A DNA stretch of 64,000 nt, from the NCBI RefSeq assembly GCF_000263195.1, contig NC_018748.1:3472001-3536000 (forward strand). Reading direction: 5' to 3'. Numbering within the stretch: the first letter of the stretch is position 1; each line of letters begins with the position of its first letter. This document shows positions 34,473 through 42,609 of this stretch, piece by piece. A program made the position numbers and the translations under genes. Source of the stretch: Emticicia oligotrophica DSM 17448 (GTDB lineage: Bacteria > Bacteroidota > Bacteroidia > Cytophagales > Spirosomataceae). The notes under the pieces are model-generated. The model had not been told where the DNA came from and made no database searches. It was given only the letters and a program-made list of their open reading frames with translations.

Positions 34473-34514
34473 ATGAAAAAAAAACTATTTAACAAGCTTG
34501 CTCTTATAATTTAG
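34473..34514 (+). other. Truncated signal-peptide-like mini-frame
   Basis: ATG AAA AAA AAA followed by ten sense codons and TAG gives MKKKLFNKLALII, which looks like the first 13 residues of an exported Bacteroidota protein cut off by a stop. It lies 49 bases after the twin hairpins. It may be the remnant of a lost gene (for instance a SusC- or T9SS-type product) or a short leader peptide. There is no continuing frame downstream. Confidence 0.35.
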
Positions 34515-34669
34515 TTTTTCTAAATATTCCATTCTCGGTTAGATTTTATTTGTATGAGTATAGAGGTTTATGAATCATTTATAAACTTATTCTATTTATC
34601 AGAAAATTATTCAAATTTGTTTAGCGGTAAAATTTTACTTCTTTAAAATTCTTTGGCATAGATTTTCGT

Positions 34670-34677
34670 TAGTTTTG
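34670..34677 (+). promoter_or_regulatory. -7 element of the TlpA-like gene
   Basis: Exact TAGTTTTG, 55 bases upstream of the ATG. The nearest TTG (34653-34655) is only 14 bases away, too close for a canonical -33. This suggests the gene has its own promoter, independent of the hairpin element upstream. Confidence 0.45.
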
Positions 34678-34732
34678 TGGATAAAATAGTTGACGAATTG
34701 AGTGAACTATCTAATTTCAAACAAACAAAACC

Positions 34733-36001
34733 ATGCTTAAGAATTTTATTCTTTTACTACTTTTCCCAATCTTTTCGTTTGCACAAAAAACAGTTGGTTT
34801 TTCGATACCTGACAGTACCGATATTTTTGTAGAATATGGAGATGGGCACATCCTAAAAAAGGCCGAAGAATTGATTGGAAATACTGATGCACAAGCATTT
34901 TTAAAGGAGTTTCATAAAAAATTCCCCAATACATTTGATAAAGATATTCGATACGTTCATTTGATTTCATCGAATGTAGATGATTGGGAAATGACGCTTT
35001 ATGATGAGCGTAAAAGTCAGCTTAATTTCCTAAAAAATTATTCAAATTTATCAAAACTTAATCCTGAATTTCAATCTTTGGTAGAAGCCAATATTAAATG
35101 GAATTATTGGCATTTATTGCTTGCTTACTCAATTATTCGTAGCAATATTGATACAAAACTCACACGGGTCGTTTCGCTTCCTGCGGTTATGACCGAAGAA
35201 CTCGACCCTTCAAAAGTTAATGACGAGAAACTCATGATGGTAGAAAGCTACCGTAATTTCTTGCCTTTTTTTGTCACCTACTTCAACTCTCAGGAACAAA
35301 AATTTATCAAATACACCGACCAAGTCAAAGCCATTGCTGATAAAGGTAATTATGCTCAGAAATACCTCAAAGGTCAGGTTTTAGATTATACTTTAGCTAA
35401 ATTATTGTATGATAATTGTGGCAAAATTACGGCTTCTTCGGCCAAGTTTTGGATTAGTCAGATTGCTGCCAACGATTATCGAAATATGCTACTTGAACAT
35501 TGTAAAGAAACCCTGAGCAAAAAAGAAGAAGTAGCTTCAAAGAAAGAAAATAACAAGGTTAAACAAACACATGAAGAAGGCGACTCCCCAATTTTGATTG
35601 GCCTTGATGGTAAGCAATTCGATTTTACTAAATACAAAGGAAAAGTGGTGTATGTAGATTTTTGGGCAAGCTGGTGCGGCCCTTGTCGTGCAGAGTTTCC
35701 ATTTTCAAAAAAAATGCATAATGGTTTAACCGAAAAACAAAAGAAGAAAATTGTTTTTCTATACGTTTCGATTGATGAAGACCTTAATAATTGGAAAGAG
35801 GCTGTTGAAAAATTAAAACTTAATAATGGAGACCACGGACTTTCGGAAGGTGGTTGGGTTTCGGGAGTGACTCGAAAATACCAAATTAATAGCATTCCAC
35901 GTTATATGATTATTGATAAAAATGGCACGATTATCAATGCAAATGCACCTCGTCCGAGTAGTCCTGAAACTTTAGATTTACTTTTGAAGTTATTGGACTA
36001 A
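34733..36001 (+). CDS. Exported TlpA-like thiol-disulfide oxidoreductase with long N-terminal domain
   Basis: 422 residues. Signal peptide MLKNFILLLLFPIFSFAQ. Residues about 20-270 form a mostly helical domain of unknown role, as in the DUF4369/DUF5106-like Bacteroidota TlpA proteins. The thioredoxin-like domain (about 278-420) has the active site WASWCGPC (cysteines about 315 and 318), a cis-proline region NSIPRYMIID, and the opening GDSPILIGLDGKQFDF of AhpC/TSA-Redoxin folds. It should act in the periplasm as a reductase or in cytochrome maturation. The gene stands alone after a long gap, with 137 bases before the next gene. Confidence 0.88.
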   Translation: MLKNFILLLLFPIFSFAQKTVGFSIPDSTDIFVEYGDGHILKKAEELIGNTDAQAFLKEFHKKFPNTFDKDIRYVHLISSNVDDWEMTLYDERKSQLNFLKNYSNLSKLNPEFQSLVEANIKWNYWHLLLAYSIIRSNIDTKLTRVVSLPAVMTEELDPSKVNDEKLMMVESYRNFLPFFVTYFNSQEQKFIKYTDQVKAIADKGNYAQKYLKGQVLDYTLAKLLYDNCGKITASSAKFWISQIAANDYRNMLLEHCKETLSKKEEVASKKENNKVKQTHEEGDSPILIGLDGKQFDFTKYKGKVVYVDFWASWCGPCRAEFPFSKKMHNGLTEKQKKKIVFLYVSIDEDLNNWKEAVEKLKLNNGDHGLSEGGWVSGVTRKYQINSIPRYMIIDKNGTIINANAPRPSSPETLDLLLKLLD

Positions 36002-36138
36002 AGATTTCTTTCATTGGCTAAAGATTAAAATACTTTAGATTTTTGAAAATATTTTTCTCGAAAACATACTTGATAATCAGAAACCAATAATTTTGTGTTC
36101 AATAAAATAAATTTTTGATTTAAGACCGAAACACGACA

Positions 36139-36375
36139 ATGTTTAAATATATTCTTATACTTTTTTTATTGATTGCCTTTGTACCAGGTATCCGTAGTTT
36201 TTTATTTGAACTTTTGGTGGGTCGTCAGATTGCCAAAGAGCAAAAACGCTACAATGATTTTATGGAGAAAGAGCGTGGTAAGGAAGGAGAAGTTAAAGTG
36301 AAGTCAACTGGTACTAATCAGAAAGGTAAAGATTTTGATGGTGGTCAGTATGTTGATTATGAAGAAGTTAAGTAA
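36139..36375 (+). CDS. DUF4834 family small membrane protein
   Basis: 78 residues. One N-terminal transmembrane helix (MFKYILILFLLIAFVPGIRS), then a short conserved segment ELLVGRQIAKEQKRYNDFM and a charged, glycine-rich tail that ends in GGQYVDYEEVK. The tail motif D/E-G-x-Y-V-D-Y-E-E is diagnostic for the DUF4834 family, found only in Bacteroidota. Function unknown. It lies 21 bases before the DoxX gene and probably shares its transcript. Confidence 0.82.
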   Translation: MFKYILILFLLIAFVPGIRSFLFELLVGRQIAKEQKRYNDFMEKERGKEGEVKVKSTGTNQKGKDFDGGQYVDYEEVK

Positions 36376-36396
36376 CATTTTTCGATTGTTCAAAAA

Positions 36397-36807
36397 ATGC
36401 AAAAAAAATATTTAAAACCTGCTTCACTGCCAAACCAAGTAAGTTTGGCAGTTTTAGTTTTACGCCTAAGCTTTGGTTTTTTGATGATTCCACATGGCTT
36501 TGATAAATTTCAAGAATTTTTAGCAGGGCATCATGATTTTCCTGACCCTCTGCATGTTTCTCCTGTAGTATCGCAGATACTTACTGTATTTGCAGAATTT
36601 ATATGTTCTACATTGCTCATATTAGGTTTATTTACCCGTCCGGCATTGATAATTTTACTTGGTTGCATGAGTATCATTGCTTTCAAGATTCACGGCTCTG
36701 ACCCACTTGGTGATAAGGAACATGCTCTTTTATATTTATTCGGCTATCTCAGCATATTCATTACCGGTGCTGGAAAATACTCGCTTGATTCCAAACTTTT
36801 TAAGTAA
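36397..36807 (+). CDS. DoxX family membrane protein
   Basis: 136 residues with four transmembrane helices (about 15-37, 60-82, 85-103, 110-128). The first helix with LRLSFGFLMIPHGFDKFQEF, and later FAEFICSTLLILGLFTRPALI, are typical of DoxX/SURF4-like proteins such as E. coli YqjF. Some members are subunits of thiosulfate:quinone oxidoreductase, others have no known role. The gene is convergent with the next gene, only 6 bases between stops. Confidence 0.85.
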   Translation: MQKKYLKPASLPNQVSLAVLVLRLSFGFLMIPHGFDKFQEFLAGHHDFPDPLHVSPVVSQILTVFAEFICSTLLILGLFTRPALIILLGCMSIIAFKIHGSDPLGDKEHALLYLFGYLSIFITGAGKYSLDSKLFK

Positions 36808-36813
36808 AATTCA

Positions 36814-37548
36814 TCAAAGAAATTTCTTTATATAAGAAGGAATAATCAGGTAATTTTCATCTGAATTGCTGATATGTTTATTTTGAGTGATAAGTATGCT
36901 TAAAACGATTAGGAATTGACTATAAGCATAAAAAAAGAAGCTTGCATAAGACATCAAAATATTTTCGATATTTAAAAAGACCACACACGCATAGAAAATA
37001 TCTGATAAAACCCTGAATAAAACTGATGCTAATGCCAGTTTTTTGTAGGTTTGATTCGTGTCTAAATAAAGAGCATTAAGTATAAAAAGGTAGGTAAAAA
37101 TCGAATAAAAGACTCCTGAAAAATAAACGTACTCTTTGTTAAGTGTTGAGCTAGTAATAACAATAGAGAAGAAAGCACTTGGAATAATTGGTATTAGAAA
37201 TTTCCATAAGTCACTTTTATCTGAGTATATGATTAGTTTTCCTTCTAAGCGAATCAAGTAATATATAATTATATTATTTAATAAAGAAAGACTTATCTGT
37301 ATAGTAATTCCGAGGTCTCCAAAATTAGCATAAGTAAAAACATCACTTAAAAAACCTCCAAAGCACATTAGATATATTATTATATCAATGTTACTAAATT
37401 TCCAATTTCTTGTAAATCCATATAGTAAAAATAAAATAGGCATTACTAATCCATAACCAGTAGATACGAGCGGTCTAAAATTGAAAAAATATCCTATGAA
37501 TGTAAGCACTAAGCTTAAATGGAAAGTTAGTTTCAGGTAAGAGTTCAT
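36814..37548 (-). CDS. Multi-pass membrane protein, possibly YhhN/TMEM86-like
   Basis: 244 residues, about seven or eight transmembrane helices spread over the whole length and short loops. Two internal motifs are alike, FGGFLSDVFTYANFG (near 63) and LFRVLSDIFYACVVF (near 175), each placing an S-D pair inside a helix, which recalls the paired acidic residues of YhhN (lysoplasmalogenase-type) proteins. The match is by pattern only, so I leave the function open. It is single and lies between a DoxX gene and the deacetylase-like gene on the other strand. Confidence 0.55.
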   Translation of the reverse strand: MNSYLKLTFHLSLVLTFIGYFFNFRPLVSTGYGLVMPILFLLYGFTRNWKFSNIDIIIYLMCFGGFLSDVFTYANFGDLGITIQISLSLLNNIIIYYLIRLEGKLIIYSDKSDLWKFLIPIIPSAFFSIVITSSTLNKEYVYFSGVFYSIFTYLFILNALYLDTNQTYKKLALASVLFRVLSDIFYACVVFLNIENILMSYASFFFYAYSQFLIVLSILITQNKHISNSDENYLIIPSYIKKFL

Positions 37549-37681
37549 AAGTAATAGCTAAATAGGTAAAAGTACAGCAATTTTTCAAGTAAGGTTCATA
37601 ATATAAACTATTGAGGAAGAAATATGTTATGAATGTAAAAAAAAATCATTAAAAACTAATAAAACGAGTATAATATTTTTA

Positions 37682-38584
37682 ATGCTTAAAATCGCTTATA
37701 ATCCAATTTATCGCCACCCATTACCCGAAGGCCATCGTTTCCCGATGATGAAATATGAGTTAATTCCTGAGCAATTATTGTATGAAGGGACGTGCACCGA
37801 AGAAAATTTCTTTTCGCCAACGGTAGTTGATAAACGTTGGGTTTTGGGTGTTCATAATGAGCAGTATTTCAACGATTTACTAAACCTCAGCATTGACCCA
37901 AAAATGGAACGTAGGATTGGTTTTCCTATTTCAGAAATGTTGGTGAAGCGAGAGCTTATCATTACTCAAGGCACGATAGATTGCTGTCATTATGCCTTGC
38001 AATATGGCATTTCGATGAATATCGCGGGCGGCACGCATCATGCTTATTCCGATAAGGGCGAAGGTTTTTGCTTACTGAATGATGTAGCAGTAGCAGCCAA
38101 TTATTTGCTTGAAAATCAAATAGTTAAAAAAGTTTTAGTCATTGATTTAGATGTACATCAAGGCAATGGAACGGCAGAGATATTTCAGCAAGAGCCGAGA
38201 GTTTTTACATTTTCTATGCACGGGAAAGAAAATTATCCACTCAAAAAAGAAATATCAGATTTAGACATTGAACTACCAACTTATTGTAAAGATGAAGATT
38301 ATCTAAACATTTTGTATGATACCTTGCCACGTTTAATTGAAGTGGAAAAGCCTGAATTTTTGTTCTACATTTCGGGCGTTGATATTTTGGCTTCTGATAA
38401 ATTGGGCAAATTGAGTGTTTCGATGGAAGGGTGTCGACGTCGAGATGAGTTTGTTTTCGAACAAGCCATTAAACACAAATTACCCATTGTTGTTTCGATG
38501 GGAGGAGGCTATTCACCCCGAATCGCTGATATTGTAGAGGCTCATTGTAATACTTATCGTTTGGCCGAACGAATGTACTTCTAA
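37682..38584 (+). CDS. Histone-deacetylase-fold zinc hydrolase
   Basis: 300 residues of the HDAC/AcuC/acetylpolyamine amidohydrolase superfamily, closest in style to the short class IV-like bacterial members. The catalytic pieces are all present: the tandem histidines 119-120 in GGTHHAYSDKGEGFC, the zinc and charge-relay residues in DLDVHQGNGT (D155, D157, H159), a third zinc ligand in SGVDILASDKLG (D234) and the tail motif SMGGGYSP. It should remove acetyl groups from small molecules or protein lysines. It lies 80 bases before the MEDS-SARP regulator, same strand, at the edge of the P450 cluster, but membership in that pathway is only inferred. Confidence 0.9.
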   Translation: MLKIAYNPIYRHPLPEGHRFPMMKYELIPEQLLYEGTCTEENFFSPTVVDKRWVLGVHNEQYFNDLLNLSIDPKMERRIGFPISEMLVKRELIITQGTIDCCHYALQYGISMNIAGGTHHAYSDKGEGFCLLNDVAVAANYLLENQIVKKVLVIDLDVHQGNGTAEIFQQEPRVFTFSMHGKENYPLKKEISDLDIELPTYCKDEDYLNILYDTLPRLIEVEKPEFLFYISGVDILASDKLGKLSVSMEGCRRRDEFVFEQAIKHKLPIVVSMGGGYSPRIADIVEAHCNTYRLAERMYF

Positions 38585-38664
38585 AAAATCATGCTCATTT
38601 GGTGTAGATTTAAAGTATTGTTGTTGATAACTGCTTAAATTAGTATCATTATTCGAACCTAACG

Positions 38665-40134
38665 ATGAGCTTAGTACAAAACCACTTCATTGGCTACTTT
38701 TTTCATGAAAAAAATGACCTTTGGCAAACGGTAATTTCTTTAAGAAGTAGTTTTTCTGAAGCTATTTATATTACTGATGAACACACCATTTCTGAAGCCA
38801 AAACCAATCTTAACGATATACAGATTGAGGTAATGTCTTCGGATGATATTGCTTTGCGTGAGCAAGTAGTGAGAGCCAAACCGGTTATTTCTTCATTACA
38901 AGATAAAATTAAAGAGTTTTTACCTGAGCAGCTTGTCATTTTTATTGAAATGACTTGGGCTGTACGAACGCCATCAGGAGATATTTATCTACGAGAATTT
39001 CATGAAGCATTTCAGGTGTTTCTAACGCAATTTCCTACAACTATTGTTTGTTTGTATAATGAGTCTATTTTGCTCGATGAGCAACTAATGTTGTCTTTAA
39101 ATTCACATCCTTATATATATGCGGGCAATGAATACATTGAAAATCCCTATTATTTACCGCCAAACATTCTGCAAAAAAATCAAATTAAACTACGCTTTAA
39201 TTATCGCTTAAATAAACTAATTCCCGAACGCAAAGCATTTTCAAATCAAATTGCCGAGGTATCGCAAGAAGATAAAAGTGACTATCCACTTCAAAAAACT
39301 TTTTCTTCGCCCATTGCTCAAACCAATGAAGGACGCTGGAAAATTAGGTGTTTGGGTGAATTGCGTATTCGTCGAGAAAATGGTGAGCTAATCGAGTGGA
39401 ATACTAAAGCGGGTTCTACTCGAAAACTAAAAACACTGTTTGCTTTTTTGCTCATTCGTGGCGACCGTGGGGCAAGTACCGAAGAATTAGCAGATTTACT
39501 TTGGCCAAATGCTGATAGTACCGACCAAGCCGTTAATCGACTTTATCATGCTATTCGATATTTGAGGCTCATTTTAGAAGGCGAAAAGGCCGAAAAACAA
39601 AAATCTGCTTTTATTACTCATCAAGGTTCGCATTATTACCTGCGTTTGCCCTACGATAGTTGGATTGATTTACCAATGTTTCAGGAATTATGTTTTAAAG
39701 GCAACCAGCATTTAAAAGAAAATAACCTCGAACAAGTGAAAATTTGTTATGAGTCGGCCGAGCGTCTTTATACAGGCGATTTATTCAATGATATTCCCCA
39801 AAAATATATTGATAATAACGAAAACGACTGGCTGTGGAGTAAGCGTTTTTGGTATCGTGAAATGTATCATAAATTATTGTATAGCCTTGCCAATATTAAT
39901 CGCCAATTGGGTAACCTTGCTTTATCTATCAAATATTGTGATAAAGTTTTGGCCGAAGACCCAAGTCTTGAGGCTGCCCACCGAGAAAAACTCCTTTCCT
40001 TAGCTGCTTCCCAACGCTTCGATGCTTTGCATCGCCAATATCGAATTTACTGCGAATCACTCAAAAAATTCAATCTCGGACAACCTTCTGAAGATATGCG
40101 AAAGCTTTATTTGAATCTTTCAAGAAAAAATTAA
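38665..40134 (+). CDS. MEDS-SARP fusion: small-hydrocarbon sensor joined to an AfsR/SARP-type activator
   Basis: 489 residues, three parts. Residues about 1-185 look like the MEDS domain, first defined in the dichloromethane regulator DcmR: HFIGYFFHEKNDLWQTV, EAIYITDEHTI, IVCLYNESILLDEQL and the closing HPYIYAGNEYIENPYYLPPN. Residues about 212-310 are a winged helix of the OmpR-like SARP type (KTLFAFLLIRGDRGASTEEL, LADLLWPNADSTDQAVNRLY). Residues about 318-489 are the bacterial transcriptional activation domain, TPR-like helices typical of AfsR. MEDS domains are proposed to sense simple hydrocarbon derivatives. It ends 83 bases before the P450 gene, whose promoter has SARP-like direct repeats, so it is the likely activator. 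Confidence 0.82.
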   Translation: MSLVQNHFIGYFFHEKNDLWQTVISLRSSFSEAIYITDEHTISEAKTNLNDIQIEVMSSDDIALREQVVRAKPVISSLQDKIKEFLPEQLVIFIEMTWAVRTPSGDIYLREFHEAFQVFLTQFPTTIVCLYNESILLDEQLMLSLNSHPYIYAGNEYIENPYYLPPNILQKNQIKLRFNYRLNKLIPERKAFSNQIAEVSQEDKSDYPLQKTFSSPIAQTNEGRWKIRCLGELRIRRENGELIEWNTKAGSTRKLKTLFAFLLIRGDRGASTEELADLLWPNADSTDQAVNRLYHAIRYLRLILEGEKAEKQKSAFITHQGSHYYLRLPYDSWIDLPMFQELCFKGNQHLKENNLEQVKICYESAERLYTGDLFNDIPQKYIDNNENDWLWSKRFWYREMYHKLLYSLANINRQLGNLALSIKYCDKVLAEDPSLEAAHREKLLSLAASQRFDALHRQYRIYCESLKKFNLGQPSEDMRKLYLNLSRKN

Positions 40135-40149
40135 AATATTACCAATAAA

Positions 40150-40185
40150 ACCAAAGAAAAACCAAAGATTAGGTTTTTAAGTTTG
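40150..40185 (+). promoter_or_regulatory. P450 operon promoter with SARP-like direct repeats
   Basis: Exact -7 element TAAGTTTG at 40178-40185, 32 bases before the P450 ATG. No TTG is present at -33. Instead two identical heptamers ACCAAAG lie at 40150-40156 and 40161-40167, 11 bp apart start to start, the second ending 10 bases before the -7 element. SARP activators of actinobacteria bind heptamer direct repeats with 11-bp period placed about 8 bp upstream of the -10. The layout therefore suggests activator-dependent expression by the upstream MEDS-SARP protein. Confidence 0.6.
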
Positions 40186-40217
40186 TTACGGAATCAATTA
40201 AAAAACAAAATAAGTAC

Positions 40218-41459
40218 ATGAACACTGCGATTGGATGTCCGTATCATAAAGTGAGCGAATCGTTTAAACCTTTCGACCTCACCAATCCTTTTCCGTTCTA
40301 CAAACAGGCACGAGAAGAAGAACCTATTTTTTTTAGCGAAGAACTTGGTTATTATGTTGTAACCCGTTTTCAAGATATTAAAGAAATCTTTGGTAATTGG
40401 AAAGTATTTACTTCTGAAAATGCTCAGTCGCCTTTCAAACCTATCGCTCCAAAAGCTAAAGCATTAATGGAAGAGGGAGGCCTTATCGGACTATCGGGCC
40501 TATCGGGTAGAATTCCACCTGACCATACTCGTATCCGTCGCATTGTGAGCATGGCATTTAATGTGGGACGTTTCCGCAAACTTGAGCCAAAAATCAGAGA
40601 GTTGGCAATTAATATGATTGAAGATTTTGCGGCAAAAGGTAAAACCAACATTATTAAAGACTTAGCTTATGATTTACCTGCTTATGTCATTTTTATGTTA
40701 CTGGGAGTTCCAAACGAGGAAGTACAACAAGTAAAAAGTTGGGCCGAAAGCCGTTTATTGCTCACTTGGGGCGATTTATCGGAAGATGACCAATTGATGC
40801 ACGCTCAAAATATGGTGAAATATTGGAATTATTGCCAAGGATTAGTAGCCAAACGTAAAGAAAACCCAACTGATGACCTCCCAGGTGATTTAGTTCGCTA
40901 TCAAGCTGAGGGTTATGAGATTTCTGACCGTGAGATTGCAGCTATGTGTTATAGTGCTTTATTTGCTGGCCACGAAACAACAACTTCTTTGTTGGGAAAT
41001 GGTATCAGAGAATTATTGATTCACCGTAAAAGTTGGGAATCTCTTTGCACAAATCATGAAATGATTCCTAATGCAGTTGAAGAAGTACTACGTTATAGCC
41101 CTTCTATTGTCTCGTGGAGACGCCGCTCAACCGAAGAAGCAACGGTGGGTGGAATTACGATTCCAGCAGGTTCAAATATCCTTCTGGTGATGGGTTCGGG
41201 GAATAGAGATGAGGCTCAATTTGAGAATGGAGAAGACTTTGATATCGAAAGAAAGAATGCCAATCAGCACCTTTCAATGGGAAGTGGCATTCATTTCTGC
41301 TTAGGAGCACCACTGGCTAAATTAGAAGCTAAAGTTGTTTTAGAAGAACTTACTAAACGCTTACCGTCGCTTCGCCTAACACCTGAACAAACTTTTGCTT
41401 TTGCACAAAATACCTCTTTTAGAGCTCCAGTAGCTCTCGAAGTAGAATGGGATGTATAA
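40218..41459 (+). CDS. Cytochrome P450 monooxygenase (class I, three-component type)
   Basis: 413 residues, soluble bacterial P450 of normal length. The oxygen-activating I-helix motif AGHETT (about 250-255), the ExxR of EEVLRYSPS and the haem loop MGSGIHFCLG with cysteine ligand 361 are intact. A conserved PPDHTRIRR precedes the C-helix. The operon's own ferredoxin and reductase resemble rhodocoxin and its reductase, the partners of the thiocarbamate-inducible P450 ThcB, which this protein also resembles in its N-terminal region. It should hydroxylate or dealkylate a small hydrophobic substrate in the cytosol. It is first in the operon, with 54 bases to the next gene. Confidence 0.93.
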   Translation: MNTAIGCPYHKVSESFKPFDLTNPFPFYKQAREEEPIFFSEELGYYVVTRFQDIKEIFGNWKVFTSENAQSPFKPIAPKAKALMEEGGLIGLSGLSGRIPPDHTRIRRIVSMAFNVGRFRKLEPKIRELAINMIEDFAAKGKTNIIKDLAYDLPAYVIFMLLGVPNEEVQQVKSWAESRLLLTWGDLSEDDQLMHAQNMVKYWNYCQGLVAKRKENPTDDLPGDLVRYQAEGYEISDREIAAMCYSALFAGHETTTSLLGNGIRELLIHRKSWESLCTNHEMIPNAVEEVLRYSPSIVSWRRRSTEEATVGGITIPAGSNILLVMGSGNRDEAQFENGEDFDIERKNANQHLSMGSGIHFCLGAPLAKLEAKVVLEELTKRLPSLRLTPEQTFAFAQNTSFRAPVALEVEWDV

Positions 41460-41513
41460 ACCCTAAAATATACAATCAAACCTAATAAACGTAAACGTCC
41501 TTCGTCATTCAAC

Positions 41514-42584
41514 ATGAAATATACCTTGTTTTTTAATCAAGCTCAACCTTCAGACTACCAATATTTAGGTGGAAAAGGAGCAAGTTTAGCGAGTATGAGT
41601 GTAGCAAATATGCCTGTACCAGTTGGTTTTTGCGTAACTACACACGCTTATGAGCAGTTTTTAGATGCTTCAGGTTTAAAGCATGAAATTATGCAAATGG
41701 TTGAGTCGATAGATTTTAACCAAGTAGATGAGCTTGACCGAGTATCTGCTACCATCAGAGAGATGTTCATGAAAATGGCAATTCCAGCCGAAATTCAAGA
41801 ATCTATCAAAAATACATACGCAGAACTATGTATTTTATGTAGTTATGAAAATGATTTACCCGTGGCGGTTCGTTCGAGTGCTACCGCAGAGGATTTACCC
41901 GATGCAAGTTTTGCTGGGCAACAAGATACTTACTTGTGGATTGTTGGTGAAAATGAAGTGCTTGAACATGTAAGAAGATGTTGGGCTAGTTTATTTACTT
42001 CAAGAGCAATTAATTATCGAAAAGACCAAAAAATTGCCGAAGATGAAGTATTAATGTGCGTAGTTATCCAAAAAATGGTGAATGCTCGTACGGCAGGGGT
42101 AGCTATGACGCTTAATCCGACCAATGGCGACCGCTCGAAAATTGTGATTGATTCTGCTTGGGGACTTGGAGAGGCTGTAGTTTCGGGCGAGGTAACACCT
42201 GATAATTTTATTGTAGATAAAATTATGCTTCAAGTGATAAAAAGCAATATTCAAAATAAGCACATTGAGCATGTTCCTGATAGAGAAAATCGCAAAGTTT
42301 TAACTCGAGAAATTACAGATGAACGAGCAACACAGGCGAGTATCAATGAGACAGAAATCAAAGAGCTTTGCCGAATTGCTAAGTTAATTGAAAAACACTA
42401 TGGTTGCCCGCAAGATATTGAATGGGCGATTGATGCCGACCTCCCTGTTGGACATAATTTTACATTACTTCAAAGTCGCCCCGAAACGGTTTGGTCACAA
42501 AAGAAGGTCGAAAACACTGGAATTAAGATGGGGATGGAGGGTATATTGAATACTTTAATGAATCCTATTAGTGCAAAAAAATAA
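41514..42584 (+). CDS. ATP-grasp subunit of a split PEP-synthase-like dikinase (PPDK_N)
   Basis: 356 residues, corresponding only to the N-terminal nucleotide-binding part of PEP synthase. Motifs: GGKGASLASM (19-28), AVRSSATAEDLPDASFAGQQ (118-137), IQKMVNARTAGVAMTLNP, the SAWGLGEAVVSGEVTPDNF segment, QDIEWAID and LLQSRPETVW near the end. All ATP-contact residues of the family appear kept. The protein should transfer the beta-phosphate of ATP to the catalytic histidine of the next gene's product, giving AMP and phosphate. Sizes and division match subunit B (40 kDa) of phenylphosphate synthase from Thauera. No pyruvate-binding barrel is encoded, so pyruvate is not the substrate. Confidence 0.88.
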   Translation: MKYTLFFNQAQPSDYQYLGGKGASLASMSVANMPVPVGFCVTTHAYEQFLDASGLKHEIMQMVESIDFNQVDELDRVSATIREMFMKMAIPAEIQESIKNTYAELCILCSYENDLPVAVRSSATAEDLPDASFAGQQDTYLWIVGENEVLEHVRRCWASLFTSRAINYRKDQKIAEDEVLMCVVIQKMVNARTAGVAMTLNPTNGDRSKIVIDSAWGLGEAVVSGEVTPDNFIVDKIMLQVIKSNIQNKHIEHVPDRENRKVLTREITDERATQASINETEIKELCRIAKLIEKHYGCPQDIEWAIDADLPVGHNFTLLQSRPETVWSQKKVENTGIKMGMEGILNTLMNPISAKK

Positions 42585-42609
42585 GTACACCAAAACCTAA
42601 TATTAAACA

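Larger units (their letters stand above)
33961..34732. other. Long gene-poor region with structured element and a 13-codon leader-like frame
   Basis: Very AT-rich gap of about 770 bases between the cobA terminator and the TlpA-like gene. It holds a locally GC-rich pair of hairpins at 34349-34423 and a tiny frame at 34473-34514 (MKKKLFNKLALII then stop), listed separately. The first 350 bases show nothing that I can name: no frame with coding character and no stable hairpin. Confidence 0.6.

Noticed and set aside
34318-34514. Retron msr/msd RNA or RiPP precursor with twin hairpins
   Set aside because: No reverse transcriptase, lanthipeptide synthetase or other maturation gene lies nearby; the neighbours are cobA and a TlpA-like gene.
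35476-35895. 139-residue minus-strand frame in the TlpA-like gene
   Set aside because: Antisense to the thioredoxin domain, whose CGPC motif proves the plus strand is coding.
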